This document shows positions 1-8,884 of a stretch of DNA of 64,000 bases, one piece after another. The stretch spans positions 3,532,501 through 3,596,500 of the forward strand of contig NZ_CP096255.1 of NCBI RefSeq assembly GCF_011516635.5, written 5' to 3'. The translations under genes and the position numbers were made by a program. The notes under the pieces were generated by a model that was not told the DNA's origin, searched no databases, and worked only from the letters and a program-made list of their open reading frames with translations. The stretch is from Bradyrhizobium barranii subsp. apii. Lineage in GTDB: Bacteria > Pseudomonadota > Alphaproteobacteria > Rhizobiales > Xanthobacteraceae. Positions within the stretch are counted from its first letter, which is position 1, and the number at the start of each line of letters is the position of its first letter.

Positions 1-149
1 ACGATCTTGTTGCAGGCGTCGATCATCTGGTCTGGCGGCGTGGTGTCGGTGGTGCAGAGCGGCCCGAGCTGGCTCCGCGCCTGCGCGAAGGCGGGTGCGG
101 CCCACAGGGTTGCTGTGAGCAGGCAGAGCGCGACGAGCAGGCGGCGCAT
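1..149 (-). CDS. exported protein, N-terminal part only
   Basis: Only the first 49 codons lie in the window; the gene runs off the left edge. The product begins with a clear Sec signal peptide: MRR, a hydrophobic stretch LLVALCLLTATLWAA, then an AFA-QA cleavage site near residue 22. The mature part starts with a short polar region containing two cysteines and ends in DACNKIV. That ending resembles the first helix of Sel1/TPR-type exported proteins, but this is a guess from very few residues. The start is supported by an AAGGGA ribosome-binding site 7 bases upstream. Function is not assignable. Confidence 0.6.
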   Translation of the reverse strand, partial: MRRLLVALCLLTATLWAAPAFAQARSQLGPLCTTDTTPPDQMIDACNKI

Positions 150-242
150 GGCGATGGTCCCTTGAAGGAGAAGCGCTTGTTTGTTGCTCGGCGGTGCGCC
201 GGGGTTCACGCGCTCGTCATTGGACGTGGGGTAAAGCCAAGA

Positions 243-300
243 GAGGGTATTCCCTCAGTGGGCAGATTTTGCTACGACGCTGGTCCCAACAGTTCTGCCC
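243..300. promoter_or_regulatory. paired dyads upstream of the HTH-methyltransferase gene
   Basis: Two inverted repeats lie directly before the next gene. GAGGG-TATT-CCCTC is at 243-256, and GGGCAGA at 260-266 pairs with TCTGCCC at 294-300. They could be an operator or a leader structure for the downstream gene, which encodes its own helix-turn-helix domain. No promoter consensus is obvious, and the functional role is inference. Confidence 0.3.
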
Positions 301-315
301 ACCGCTTTCCCACTC

Positions 316-1671
316 ATGAAGAACGACGAAATCCTTAGCCAAATCACCGAGTTCTGCCGCAAGGCGGACATGGCGGAATCGACGTTTGGCCGGCGCGCGG
401 TGAACGATGGGAAGCTGGTCCATCGCCTGCGCGAGGGAAAGCGCATCACGATCGACACGCTGGAGCGGATCCAGGCCTATATCGCCGCATCGACGACGGG
501 CGGCCTGCCGCCGCCGCGGGGACTCCAGGTACCCCCGGAAAAACGCGATCCGCGCGGTAATTTCCGTTTCTTCGAGAACCGGCAAAAATACCTGCTGTTC
601 GTCCATACCTGCAGCGAGAAGAGGGTGGTCGCCGAGCGCGTCGCGCTGGAACTCGCCAGCATCCATCCGCGCCCGCCGGCGCTGCGCATCTTCGACGCAG
701 GCGTCGGCGACGGCACGGTGCTGGCCCGGGTGCTGCGCGCAACGCACCAGCGCTACCCGCACATGCCGTTCTACGTGGCCGGCAAGGAGCTCAGTCTCGA
801 GGACCTGCGGCTGACGCTGGAGAGGGTCCCGGACCGCATTTTCGAGCATCCGGCGTCGGTGTTCGTGTTCACCAACATGTTCTACTCCGAGGCGCCCTGG
901 CTCACGCCGGCATCGCCTGCGGCGGCGGCGGCCACCGTCTGGCACGAGGTTCCGTTACGTGGCGCCTCGTCAGGCGAGTTCGAGCAGCAGATCGCCGAGT
1001 TGAGGCCGTTCCTGGAGCAGAACTGGCGCGCCGCGATCAGCCCACGCACGGCCATGCCGCTCTACGAGCGGCCCGTCGTCCTGGTGCTCTACCGCGAGGA
1101 CCACAGGTTCCTGCTGGATTCGACCATTCCGCGGCCGGGCCAGGCCGAGGCCAATTTCGACCTGGTCATTGCATCCCAGCCCTACCGCGCCCTGTCCTCG
1201 GTCAATTTCCGGGCAAAGCGGATCATTGCACCGCTGGCGCGGGCGCTTCGGCCGGGCGGGCGGCTGATCGGAATCCACTCCCATGGTCACGATCCCGGCA
1301 TGGAAATGATCCAGGCGATCTGGCCTGGAGAAAATCCTTTCGCGGTCAGCCGTCATGAGCTATTGCGCGCCGTGAAGTACGAGCTTGGGTCGTTGGGCCG
1401 GGACCTAAATTTTAATGCTTATGCGGACAACCGTTCGATCTTCAGGTATGATATGGAAGCGCTGCCCAACGAGGTGACGGGTACCATCGGAACCTCGACG
1501 GCCTTTGCAGCGTGGAATGCGGCGGTGTATGTGGCGCAGATCGAGGACGACCGATTGACAGAAATGACTCAAAACGGCCGCACTCTGGATGCCGCCCGGG
1601 ACGTGCTGCGGAAGTACAACGGGCTCTGGTTTCTCGACGAGTCCTACGTCATCTCGCGACGGCGTGATTGA
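316..1671 (+). CDS. helix-turn-helix / SAM-dependent methyltransferase-like protein next to metK
   Basis: A 451-residue cytoplasmic protein with two parts. Residues 5-55 form a helix-turn-helix-like segment (MAESTFGRRAVNDGK, then RITIDTLERIQAYI), similar to small alphaproteobacterial DNA-binding domains. The rest looks like a class I methyltransferase: motif I IFDAGVGDGTVL at about residues 125-136, an SQPY tetrapeptide near 290 where amino-methylating enzymes have NPPY/DPPY, and LRPGGRLIGIHSHG near 310. The gene ends 62 bases before metK on the same strand, so co-transcription is likely. This suggests a role in SAM supply or a SAM-sensing regulator, but the substrate is unknown. The ribosome-binding site before 316 is weak, so the start is less certain than the frame. 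Confidence 0.75.
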   Translation: MKNDEILSQITEFCRKADMAESTFGRRAVNDGKLVHRLREGKRITIDTLERIQAYIAASTTGGLPPPRGLQVPPEKRDPRGNFRFFENRQKYLLFVHTCSEKRVVAERVALELASIHPRPPALRIFDAGVGDGTVLARVLRATHQRYPHMPFYVAGKELSLEDLRLTLERVPDRIFEHPASVFVFTNMFYSEAPWLTPASPAAAAATVWHEVPLRGASSGEFEQQIAELRPFLEQNWRAAISPRTAMPLYERPVVLVLYREDHRFLLDSTIPRPGQAEANFDLVIASQPYRALSSVNFRAKRIIAPLARALRPGGRLIGIHSHGHDPGMEMIQAIWPGENPFAVSRHELLRAVKYELGSLGRDLNFNAYADNRSIFRYDMEALPNEVTGTIGTSTAFAAWNAAVYVAQIEDDRLTEMTQNGRTLDAARDVLRKYNGLWFLDESYVISRRRD

Positions 1672-1680
1672 CATAATCCA

Positions 1681-1727
1681 AGGTTAAACATCGCAAACGC
1701 CCGCCAGGTTAACGGCGGAACAAGGGG
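1681..1727 (+). promoter_or_regulatory. metK leader with repeated AGGTTAA and a hairpin before the ribosome-binding site
   Basis: The short gap before metK holds two direct AGGTTAA copies (1681-1687 and 1706-1712, 25 bases apart). The second copy lies in the loop of a CCGCC/GGCGG hairpin (1701-1705 with 1714-1718), immediately before the AAGGGG ribosome-binding site (1722-1727). This could be an operator pair or a small translation-control structure. It does not match the SAM-II or SAM/SAH riboswitch consensus as I know them. Confidence 0.3.
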
Positions 1728-1733
1728 TTACTG

Positions 1734-2930
1734 ATGCGCGCGTCCTATCTCTTCACCAGCGAATCCGTGTCCGAGGGTCATCCCGACAAGGTCTGTGACC
1801 GGATCTCCGACGAAATCGTCGATCTGTTCTACCGCGAAGGGCCGAAAGCCGGCATCGATCCGTGGCAGATCCGTGCGGCCTGCGAGACGCTCGCGACCAC
1901 CAACAAGGTGGTGATCGCCGGCGAGACCCGAGGTCCCGCATCCGTTACCAACGAGCAGATCGAAGGCGTCGTGCGCGCCGCGATCAAGGACATCGGCTAC
2001 GAGCAGGACGGCTTCCACTGGGAGAAGGCCGACATCGAAATCCTGCTGCATCCGCAGTCGGCCGACATCGCGCAGGGCGTCGATGCGCTGCAGCCGGGCG
2101 AGGTCAAGGAAGAGGGCGCAGGCGACCAGGGCATCATGTTCGGTTACGCCACCAACGAGACGCCTGATCTGATGCCGGCGCCGATCTTCTATGCCCACAA
2201 GATCCTGCGCCTCATCTCGGAAGCGCGTCACTCTGGCCGCGAGAAGGTGCTGGGTCCGGACTCCAAGAGCCAGGTCACCGTGCAGTACGAGAACGGCAAG
2301 CCGGTCGGCGTGCGCGAGATCGTCGTGTCGCACCAGCATCTGGTCGAGGACATCTCGTCGAAGCAGATCCGCGACATCGTCGAGCCCTATGTCCGCGAGG
2401 CGCTGCCGAAGGACTGGATCACGCCGAAGACCATCTGGCACATCAATCCGACCGGCAAGTTCTACATCGGCGGTCCGGACGGCGATTCCGGCCTGACGGG
2501 CCGCAAGATCATCGTCGACACCTATGGTGGCGCGGCCCCGCATGGCGGCGGTGCGTTCTCCGGCAAGGATCCGACCAAGGTCGACCGTTCGGCGGCTTAC
2601 GCGGCGCGCTACGTCGCCAAGAACATCGTCGCGGCCGGTCTCGCCGATCGCTGCACCCTCCAGCTCGCCTACGCCATCGGCGTCGCGCGTCCGCTGTCGA
2701 TCTACATCGACACCCACGGCACCGGTAAGGTGTCGGAGGACCAGCTCGAGATGGCCGCCGCCAAGGCGATGGATCTCACCCCGCGCGGCATCCGCAGCCA
2801 TCTCGACCTCAACCGCCCGATCTACGCGCGCACCTCGGCCTACGGCCATTTCGGCCGCACGCCCGACAACGAGGGCGGCTTCTCCTGGGAGAAGACCGAC
2901 CTGGTCGAAGCGCTCAAGCGCGCGCTCTGA
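1734..2930 (+). CDS. metK: S-adenosylmethionine synthase
   Basis: Makes SAM from methionine and ATP with release of phosphate and diphosphate; cytoplasmic, normally a tetramer. The 398-residue length is typical. Diagnostic motifs are SEGHPDK at residues 13-19 (ATP site), [17 protein letters not shown] near 125-141 (signature 1), and [19 protein letters not shown] near 271-289 (phosphate-binding signature 2). An AAGGGG ribosome-binding site precedes the ATG. It sits between an HTH-methyltransferase gene and ahcY, so SAM synthesis and SAH removal are encoded together. The protein looks complete and ordinary. Confidence 0.98.
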   Translation: MRASYLFTSESVSEGHPDKVCDRISDEIVDLFYREGPKAGIDPWQIRAACETLATTNKVVIAGETRGPASVTNEQIEGVVRAAIKDIGYEQDGFHWEKADIEILLHPQSADIAQGVDALQPGEVKEEGAGDQGIMFGYATNETPDLMPAPIFYAHKILRLISEARHSGREKVLGPDSKSQVTVQYENGKPVGVREIVVSHQHLVEDISSKQIRDIVEPYVREALPKDWITPKTIWHINPTGKFYIGGPDGDSGLTGRKIIVDTYGGAAPHGGGAFSGKDPTKVDRSAAYAARYVAKNIVAAGLADRCTLQLAYAIGVARPLSIYIDTHGTGKVSEDQLEMAAAKAMDLTPRGIRSHLDLNRPIYARTSAYGHFGRTPDNEGGFSWEKTDLVEALKRAL

Positions 2931-2937
2931 TCACCAA

Positions 2938-3033
2938 CGTCGTTCCGGGGCGCCGCGACAGCGGCGAACCCGGGATCCTTATCCATAATGTCGAGATTCT
3001 GGGTCCGCCTTTCTAAGGCGACCCGGAACGACC
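2938..3033. repeat. intergenic palindromic repeat between metK and ahcY
   Basis: A roughly 95-base element bounded by a perfect 11-bp inverted repeat, GTCGTTCCGGG at 2939-2949 and CCCGGAACGAC at 3022-3032. Inside are smaller dyads: a GCCGC/GCGGC stem near 2952-2964, and CGCCTT-TCT-AAGGCG near 3006-3020. The layout (TTCCGGGGCG... CGAACCCGGGATC... CCCGGAACGAC) resembles the abundant REP-like repeats of Bradyrhizobium intergenic regions. It is expected to form a strong hairpin in the metK-ahcY transcript. Confidence 0.65.
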
Positions 3034-3056
3034 AATTCAACAACAGGACCTCCGCT

Positions 3057-4478
3057 ATGAATGCGAAGCCCGGCTTCACCGACTACATCGTCAAGGACAT
3101 TTCGCTCGCCGATTTCGGCCGCAAGGAACTCTCGCTGGCCGAGACCGAGATGCCCGGCCTGATGGCCACCCGCGAGGAGTTCGGCCCGAAGCAGCCGCTG
3201 AAGGGCGCGCGCATCGCCGGCTCGCTGCACATGACGATCCAGACCGGCGTGCTGATCGAGACGCTGGCGGCCCTCGGTGCGGACATTCGCTGGGTCTCCT
3301 GCAACATCTATTCGACGCAGGACCACGCCGCCGCGGCGATCGCCGCCGCCGGCATTCCCGTCTTCGCCGTCAAGGGCGAGACGCTGGCCGAATACTGGGA
3401 CTACACCGCAAAACTGTTCGACTGGCACGGCGGCGGTCACCCGAACATGATCCTCGATGACGGCGGCGACGCCACCATGTACGTCCATCTCGGTCTGCGC
3501 GCCGAGAACGGCGACACCGCCTTCCTCGACAAGCCCGGCTCCGAGGAAGAGGAAGTCTTCTTCGCGCTCCTGAAGAAGCAGCTCAAGGAGAAGCCGAAGG
3601 GCTACTTCGCCGAGATCGCCAAGAGCATCAAGGGCGTTTCCGAAGAGACCACCACGGGCGTGCATCGTCTCTATGACATGCAGAAGGCCGGCACGCTGCT
3701 GTGGCCGGCGATCAACGTCAACGACAGCGTCACCAAGTCGAAGTTCGACAACCTCTATGGCTGCCGTGAATCGCTGGTCGACGGCATCCGTCGCGGCACC
3801 GACGTGATGATGTCGGGCAAGGTTGCGATGGTCGCGGGCTTCGGCGACGTCGGCAAGGGCTCGGCCGCGTCGCTGCGTCAGGCCGGCTGCCGCGTGATGG
3901 TCTCGGAAGTCGATCCGATCTGCGCGCTGCAGGCCGCGATGGAAGGCTACGAGGTCGTGACCATGGAAGACGCCGCGCCCCGCGCCGACATCTTCGTCAC
4001 CGCGACCGGCAACAAGGACATCATCACGATCGAGCACATGCGTGCGATGAAGGATCGCGCCATCGTCTGCAACATCGGCCACTTCGACAACGAGATCCAG
4101 ATCGCGGGTCTGCGTAACCTGAAGTGGACCAACATCAAGCCGCAGGTCGACGAGATCGAATTCCCCGACAAGCACCGCATCATCATGCTGTCGGAAGGCC
4201 GCCTCGTGAACCTCGGCAACGCGATGGGCCATCCGTCCTTCGTGATGTCGGCCTCCTTCACCAACCAGACGCTGGCGCAGATCGAGCTGTTCGCCAACAA
4301 CAAGGACGGCAAGTACAAGAAGGAAGTCTACGTGCTGCCCAAGTCGCTGGACGAGAAGGTCGCGCGCCTCCACCTCGCCAAGATCGGCGTCAAGCTCACC
4401 GAGCTGCGCAAGGACCAGGCCGACTACATCGGCGTGAAGCAGGAAGGTCCTTACAAGTCGGACCACTACCGCTACTGA
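3057..4478 (+). CDS. ahcY: adenosylhomocysteinase
   Basis: Hydrolyses S-adenosylhomocysteine to adenosine and homocysteine using bound NAD, which relieves product inhibition of methyltransferases. Starting at ATG 3057 gives [10 protein letters not shown] and a 473-residue protein, the usual length of alphaproteobacterial AhcY. The longer open frame from 2988 lies in the palindromic repeat and is not credible. The NAD-binding loop [10 protein letters not shown] is near residue 261 and the signature CNIGHFDNE near 338. The C-terminus KSDHYRY is the conserved family tail that reaches into the neighbouring subunit. A strong terminator follows. It lies downstream of metK on the same strand. Confidence 0.98.
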   Translation: MNAKPGFTDYIVKDISLADFGRKELSLAETEMPGLMATREEFGPKQPLKGARIAGSLHMTIQTGVLIETLAALGADIRWVSCNIYSTQDHAAAAIAAAGIPVFAVKGETLAEYWDYTAKLFDWHGGGHPNMILDDGGDATMYVHLGLRAENGDTAFLDKPGSEEEEVFFALLKKQLKEKPKGYFAEIAKSIKGVSEETTTGVHRLYDMQKAGTLLWPAINVNDSVTKSKFDNLYGCRESLVDGIRRGTDVMMSGKVAMVAGFGDVGKGSAASLRQAGCRVMVSEVDPICALQAAMEGYEVVTMEDAAPRADIFVTATGNKDIITIEHMRAMKDRAIVCNIGHFDNEIQIAGLRNLKWTNIKPQVDEIEFPDKHRIIMLSEGRLVNLGNAMGHPSFVMSASFTNQTLAQIELFANNKDGKYKKEVYVLPKSLDEKVARLHLAKIGVKLTELRKDQADYIGVKQEGPYKSDHYRY

Positions 4479-4500
4479 GATCGCATCCAGCTGCGACACG

Positions 4501-4531
4501 AAGGCCCCGGAGCGATCCGGGGCCTTTTTTT
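4501..4531 (+). terminator. rho-independent terminator after ahcY
   Basis: AAGGCCCCGG-AGCGAT-CCGGGGCCTT hairpin followed by a run of T. The stem is perfect, and it lies 22 bases after the ahcY stop codon. Confidence 0.93.
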
Positions 4532-4641
4532 GTGGCCTCGTTGTGCTACGCTCGGAGGTAGAGCCAGAACAAGCCCGCCACTTCTGAAGCGGGTGGCCGC
4601 GTTTCCCACGTTCATTGTCAAATGCATATGGAGGGAATGCG

Positions 4642-5061
4642 ATGTCCAGCGAAGCCAACGTTCAGTTGCTCAAGGAAGCCTATCGTCGGTGGAACGACAG
4701 CAAGGGTGGCAGCGTCGACTATTGGTTCGACAGCGTCATCGGCCCGCAGATCAAATTCGAATCGCTTCCGCAGGGGGCTCCGGCGGTGCCCTTTGCAAAG
4801 TGTTATGATGACCGCGCCCAGCTGCGTGGCTATTTCGACGGTCTGTTGGCTGACTGGAGCATGCAGCACTACACCATGAATGAATACGTCGCCCAGGGCG
4901 ATGCTGTTTTCGCGCGCGGCTCAACTGCCTGGACCAACAAGAGGACCGGGAAGGTCTTTGAGACCCCGAAGGTCGATTTCTGGCGCTTCAAGGATGGCAA
5001 GGCGATCGAATTTTACGAGTACTTCGACACAGCCCTTGTCTATGACGCCGCCACCGCCTGA
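4642..5061 (+). CDS. SnoaL/NTF2-like protein
   Basis: A 139-residue small alpha+beta-barrel protein of the SnoaL/nuclear transport factor 2-like type. The pattern is an N-terminal helix (ANVQLLKEAYRRWNDSKG), a central IKFESLP strand, and the closing sheet typical of the fold (TPKVDFWRFKDGKAIEFYEYFDT). Such proteins act as small isomerases, cyclases or ligand-binding accessory proteins; no substrate can be inferred. The ATG at 4642 is chosen because GAGGG lies 6 bases upstream. It ends 51 bases before a flavin monooxygenase gene on the same strand, so the two may form a unit. Confidence 0.82.
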   Translation: MSSEANVQLLKEAYRRWNDSKGGSVDYWFDSVIGPQIKFESLPQGAPAVPFAKCYDDRAQLRGYFDGLLADWSMQHYTMNEYVAQGDAVFARGSTAWTNKRTGKVFETPKVDFWRFKDGKAIEFYEYFDTALVYDAATA

Positions 5062-5112
5062 CGGTTGCAATTCGGCGCGGCGCCGCCCATCCTGCGCCGG
5101 GGGAAGAACGTG

Positions 5113-6579
5113 ATGACCGAAGCCAAAGAACATTTCGACGTGCTGATCGTCGGTGCCGGCCTGTCCGGCATCGGCGCGGGCTATCATCTGCAGAGCAAGT
5201 GCCCGGGCAAGAGCTACGTCATTCTCGAGGGCCGCGACTGCATCGGCGGGACCTGGGACCTGTTTCGCTATCCCGGCATCCGCTCCGACAGCGACATGTT
5301 CACGCTCGGCTATTCGTTCAAGCCGTGGACCGATCCGAAGGCGATCGCCGACGGGCCGCAGATCCTGAATTACGTGCGCGAGACAGCAGCCGAGAACGGC
5401 ATCGAGACGCACATCCGCTTCCGCCATCGCGTCAAGCGCGCGTCCTGGTCCACGCCGGATGCGCGCTGGACCGTCGAGGCCGAGCGCATCACGGGCGAGG
5501 GCGCAACCGAGCTCGTGCGCTTCACCTGCAATTTCCTGTTCATGTGCTCGGGCTATTACAAATACGAGGCGGGCTATACGCCGGAGTTTGCGGGCGTGGC
5601 GGATTTCGCCGGCCGCATCGTGCATCCCCAGAAATGGACCGAGGACATCGACTACGCGGGAAACCGCGTCGTCGTGATCGGCTCGGGCGCAACCGCAGTG
5701 ACGCTGGTGCCTGAGCTTGCCAAGAAGGCGGCGCAGGTCACCATGCTCCAGCGCTCGCCGACCTACGTGGTGTCGCGCCCTGCGCAGGACCCCGTCGCCA
5801 ACAAATTGCGCCGCAATCTGCCGACGCGGCTTGCCTATCATGTCATCCGCTGGCGCAACGTGATGTGGGGGATGTTCTTCTTCCAGCTCAGCCGGCGCCG
5901 GCCTGCCAAGGTGAAGGAGCTGGTGCTCAAGGGCGTGCAGATGGCGCTCGGCCCCGACTACGACGTCGCGACCCATTTCACGCCGCGCTACAATCCCTGG
6001 GACCAGCGGCTGTGCCTCGTGCCGGACGGCGACCTGTTCAAGGCGATCCGCGAGCAGCGCGCGGCTATCGTCACCAACGAGATCGACACCTTTACGCGCG
6101 ACGGCATTCGCCTGAAGGATGGCAGCGAGCTTGCGGCCGACATCATCGTCACCGCGACGGGGCTGGTGCTCCAGGTCGTTGGCGGTCTCGAAGTCAGCGT
6201 CGACGGCCGCGCGGTCGATTTCGCCAACACGCTGACCTACAAGGGCATGATGTATGCCGACGTGCCGAACATGGCGTCGGCCTTCGGCTATACCAACGCG
6301 TCCTGGACGCTGAAATGCGATCTCACCTGCGAATATGTCTGCCGGCTCATCAACTACATGGACCGGCACAATTTCCGCCAGTGCATGCCGCACAATGACG
6401 ACCCTGAAATCACCGCGCAGCCTTCGCTCGATTTCACTTCGGGCTATGTGCAGCGCTCGGTCGCGAAGATGCCGAAGCAGGGCTCGAAGCAGCCATGGCG
6501 GCTGTACCAGAACTACGCGCTCGACATCGTCACGTTGCGATTCGGCCGGATCGACGACGGCGTGATGCAGTATTCCTGA
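5113..6579 (+). CDS. FAD-dependent Baeyer-Villiger type monooxygenase
   Basis: Predicted to insert one oxygen atom from O2 into ketones, or to oxygenate soft nucleophiles, using FAD and NADPH. It has 488 residues. FAD-binding VGAGLSGIGAG is at about residues 13-23, followed by GGTWDLFRYPGIRSDSDM. The second Rossmann motif GSGATAVTL (NADPH) is near 190. Between them, at about 165-175, FAGRIVHPQKW fits the BVMO fingerprint FxGxxxHxxxW. Overall it is closest to the EthA-like group. ATG 5113 is used; the preceding region with a GTG at 5110 is not needed. The substrate is unknown. A convergent MFS gene begins its 3' end 17 bases downstream. Confidence 0.92.
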   Translation: MTEAKEHFDVLIVGAGLSGIGAGYHLQSKCPGKSYVILEGRDCIGGTWDLFRYPGIRSDSDMFTLGYSFKPWTDPKAIADGPQILNYVRETAAENGIETHIRFRHRVKRASWSTPDARWTVEAERITGEGATELVRFTCNFLFMCSGYYKYEAGYTPEFAGVADFAGRIVHPQKWTEDIDYAGNRVVVIGSGATAVTLVPELAKKAAQVTMLQRSPTYVVSRPAQDPVANKLRRNLPTRLAYHVIRWRNVMWGMFFFQLSRRRPAKVKELVLKGVQMALGPDYDVATHFTPRYNPWDQRLCLVPDGDLFKAIREQRAAIVTNEIDTFTRDGIRLKDGSELAADIIVTATGLVLQVVGGLEVSVDGRAVDFANTLTYKGMMYADVPNMASAFGYTNASWTLKCDLTCEYVCRLINYMDRHNFRQCMPHNDDPEITAQPSLDFTSGYVQRSVAKMPKQGSKQPWRLYQNYALDIVTLRFGRIDDGVMQYS

Positions 6580-6596
6580 TCACGCGGCCACCTGCT

Positions 6597-7838
6597 TTAT
6601 GCCTTGCGCGTGGTGAGCGCGAGCCCAAGATCGATCGCAAGCGCGAGCACCACGGCGGCGCCGCCAAGTCCGAACAGGACCAGATAGTCGCCACCGGTCT
6701 GCGCGTAGATCCAGGAGAAGCCGTAAGCGGCCGCTGCCTGGAACAGCGCGAAGCTCGTGGTGGCGTGGCTCCATGTCGCGCGCTGCTGCTCGGTCGAGTG
6801 CGGCACGAGCTCGTGGATACGCCCGAGCACGAGTGGCACGATACCAGGGGTGAAGCCGCCGACCACCACGCTCGATACGATCAGCGAAACCGGCGCGGTG
6901 CTGACGGTAGGTAGCAGCACGGCGGCCGCCTCGATCAGGAACGCGGCGCGCAAGGCCGGTCCGAATCCCGAGCGGTCACCGAGATGGCCGGTAACGAGCG
7001 GGCCGACGATGGCGCCGAGACCGTACAGCACCCAGTAGCGCGAGCCCGCGGCAATGCCCTGGCCGAGGCCACGCGCCACGAAGTCGACGATGAAGACCAT
7101 GTGCGGCACCAGCGCCACCGCGTTGAGGCCATACTGGACCAGAAGCGCGCGGACGGCGGGCGAGGCCTGATGGGACTTCGCGTGATGCGAAGGCGCGGCA
7201 TCGCTCTTGGCCTCCGCAGGCCAGTTCCACCAGCTCGCGAGTGTGAGCACGGCGGAGAGCACGCCGAGGCCATACCAGCTCTGCTGCAAGCCCTGTTGAA
7301 GGAGCAACGGCACCAGCGTGCCCGATGCCGCGACGCCAAGGCCGACGCCGGCAAAGATCACGCCGCCGACGATGCCGCGCCTCGCGGCCGATACGTGCGG
7401 CAGAATGACGGAGGCCGCCAGCACCATGATGATTCCGCCGGTGAGGCCCGACAGAAAGCGCCAGGCGAAAAACCAGGTGAACGACACCGGACTAGAGCTC
7501 GCGAAGAAGGAGAGGGTGGCAAGCAGCATCATCGCCCGCAGCGCGCGGACTGCGCCGATGCGATTGGCCAGGGCGCGTGCCGCGAGCGCGCCGGCGAGAT
7601 AACCGGCGAGGTTGGCAGCGCCGAGATAAACGACGTCGGATGCGCTGAACCACTTTGCGGCGATCAGCGCCGGGATCAGCGGCGTGTAGGAAAAGCGGGC
7701 GAGGCCAAGCCCGACCAGTGATGCGGACAATCCCGCCACGGCGTATCGCCAAGCCTGCCACGAAGTCGATTGCGATTCCGATCCCGGCCGCTGATGCGGC
7801 CGGGCGTGGTGCCCAGTGTTTGCATTGAGTTCGGTCAT
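6597..7838 (-). CDS. MFS transporter, YbfB/YjiJ-like
   Basis: A 413-residue inner-membrane protein with about 12 hydrophobic segments. The N-terminal pattern (WRYAVAGLSASLVGLGLARFSYTPLIPAL) is typical of the YbfB/YjiJ branch of the major facilitator superfamily. Its substrate is unknown. The start at 7838 gives MTELNANTGHH and has AGGAGG just upstream; longer in-frame extensions run into non-coding sequence. It is the last gene of a probable operon (SDR, tautomerase, MFS) divergent from a LysR regulator, so it may import or export a compound acted on by the two enzymes. Confidence 0.9.
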   Translation of the reverse strand: MTELNANTGHHARPHQRPGSESQSTSWQAWRYAVAGLSASLVGLGLARFSYTPLIPALIAAKWFSASDVVYLGAANLAGYLAGALAARALANRIGAVRALRAMMLLATLSFFASSSPVSFTWFFAWRFLSGLTGGIIMVLAASVILPHVSAARRGIVGGVIFAGVGLGVAASGTLVPLLLQQGLQQSWYGLGVLSAVLTLASWWNWPAEAKSDAAPSHHAKSHQASPAVRALLVQYGLNAVALVPHMVFIVDFVARGLGQGIAAGSRYWVLYGLGAIVGPLVTGHLGDRSGFGPALRAAFLIEAAAVLLPTVSTAPVSLIVSSVVVGGFTPGIVPLVLGRIHELVPHSTEQQRATWSHATTSFALFQAAAAYGFSWIYAQTGGDYLVLFGLGGAAVVLALAIDLGLALTTRKA

Positions 7839-7870
7839 GTCATCCTCCTGCGCACACAATGGCGCGCGGA

Positions 7871-8107
7871 TCATCCCGTCTTTGCGGCGCGCCGGCGCCG
7901 GAAGTCCTGCACGGGCAGGCCGCCCCAACCCCAATTGTCGGTGTCGACTTCCTCGATCACGACGAAGGTGGACTCGAGCGGCTTGCCGAGCACATCGAGC
8001 AGCAACTGGCTCGATCCCTTGATCAGCGCGGCCTTCTCCTCCGCCGTGAGCGACGCCGCTCCCGGCGTCGTTCCTTCGCGGGTCACTTGAATGGTGACGA
8101 TCGGCAT
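7871..8107 (-). CDS. 4-oxalocrotonate tautomerase family protein
   Basis: A 78-residue protein beginning MPIVTIQVTREG. Removal of Met exposes Pro1, the catalytic base of the 4-oxalocrotonate tautomerase superfamily. The length and the later VVIEEVDTDNWGWGG segment fit the small-subunit tautomerases, which form oligomers and catalyse keto-enol shifts of 2-oxoacids. It lies 15 bases after the SDR gene and 32 bases before the MFS gene on the same strand, so it is very likely the middle gene of that operon. Confidence 0.9.
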   Translation of the reverse strand: MPIVTIQVTREGTTPGAASLTAEEKAALIKGSSQLLLDVLGKPLESTFVVIEEVDTDNWGWGGLPVQDFRRRRAAKTG

Positions 8108-8122
8108 GGTGTTTCTCCGCGC

Positions 8123-8833
8123 TCAGTGGCCGGCGCTCTGGCCGCCGTCGACGTGAAGGATCTCGCCGGTTACGAAGCTTGCCTGCTCGAGATAGAGCAC
8201 GGCGCCAACGATGTCGGACATCTCGCCCATGTGGCCGACCGGATGCAGCGCGCCGAGCTGGGCATGCGTCGCAACGGGATGCATCGGCGACTTGATGATG
8301 CCGGGCGCCACCGCGTTCACGCGGATGCCGCGCCTGGCGTATTCGACCGCGAGCGACTTGGTCGCGGCGTTCAGCCCGCCCTTGCTCAGCGAGGCCAGCA
8401 CCGACGGCACGTTCGAATTGGCCTGATCGGCCAGGGTGGTCGTGATCTGGACGACGTGACCCGAACCCTGCTTCTCCATCTCCGCAATGGCGAGCTGCGT
8501 GATGTGGAAAAAGCCCGCAACGTTGGTGCCCATCACCGCCGCATAGTCCTCGGCCGTGTACTGCGTGAACGGCTTTGCGACGAAGATGCCGGCATTGTTG
8601 ACCAGCGTGTCGACGCGGCCGAAGCGCGCGACGGCCTGCGAGACCACGCGTTCCGCGGTGGCCCGGTCGGCGATATCGCCGGGAACGGCGAGGATGTCAT
8701 CGTCGCCCGACGGCTTGATGGACCGCGCCGTTGCGACGACGCGATAGTTGCGATCGCGAAAACCCTGGACCAGGGCGGCGCCGATGCCCTGCGATGCACC
8801 GGTGATGATGGCGACCTTCTGCTCGATACCCAT
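8123..8833 (-). CDS. SDR-family protein with an atypical active site
   Basis: A 236-residue Rossmann-fold protein of the short-chain dehydrogenase/reductase family. TGASQGIGA is at residues 10-18 (nucleotide binding), followed by NNAGIFV near 80 and RGIRVNAVAPGIIKSPMH after the active-site region. The usual Y-x-x-x-K motif reads A-S-L-S-K here, so the catalytic tyrosine position is alanine, and the serine position falls in a TTT stretch. It may use different chemistry or have a non-catalytic role. The start at 8833 (MGIEQKVAIITG) follows the family. First gene of the operon divergent from the LysR gene. Confidence 0.88.
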   Translation of the reverse strand: MGIEQKVAIITGASQGIGAALVQGFRDRNYRVVATARSIKPSGDDDILAVPGDIADRATAERVVSQAVARFGRVDTLVNNAGIFVAKPFTQYTAEDYAAVMGTNVAGFFHITQLAIAEMEKQGSGHVVQITTTLADQANSNVPSVLASLSKGGLNAATKSLAVEYARRGIRVNAVAPGIIKSPMHPVATHAQLGALHPVGHMGEMSDIVGAVLYLEQASFVTGEILHVDGGQSAGH

Positions 8834-8884
8834 GGCTGACTCCTGTTGTTGGCTTTCAGAACCTGCGCCAGCAGCGGCTGGCTC

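Noticed and set aside
1681..1733. SAM-sensing riboswitch before metK
   Set aside because: The leader is very short and, apart from a small hairpin and AGGTTAA repeats, lacks the conserved cores of SAM-II, SAM/SAH or SAH riboswitches as I know them.
2988..3056. N-terminal extension of ahcY
   Set aside because: The extra 23 codons are read through the palindromic repeat and precede a start that gives the normal 473-residue protein.
4921..6393. Long antisense open frames opposite the monooxygenase and many other genes
   Set aside because: They are by-products of high third-position GC, lack family motifs and ribosome-binding sites, and mirror well-identified genes.
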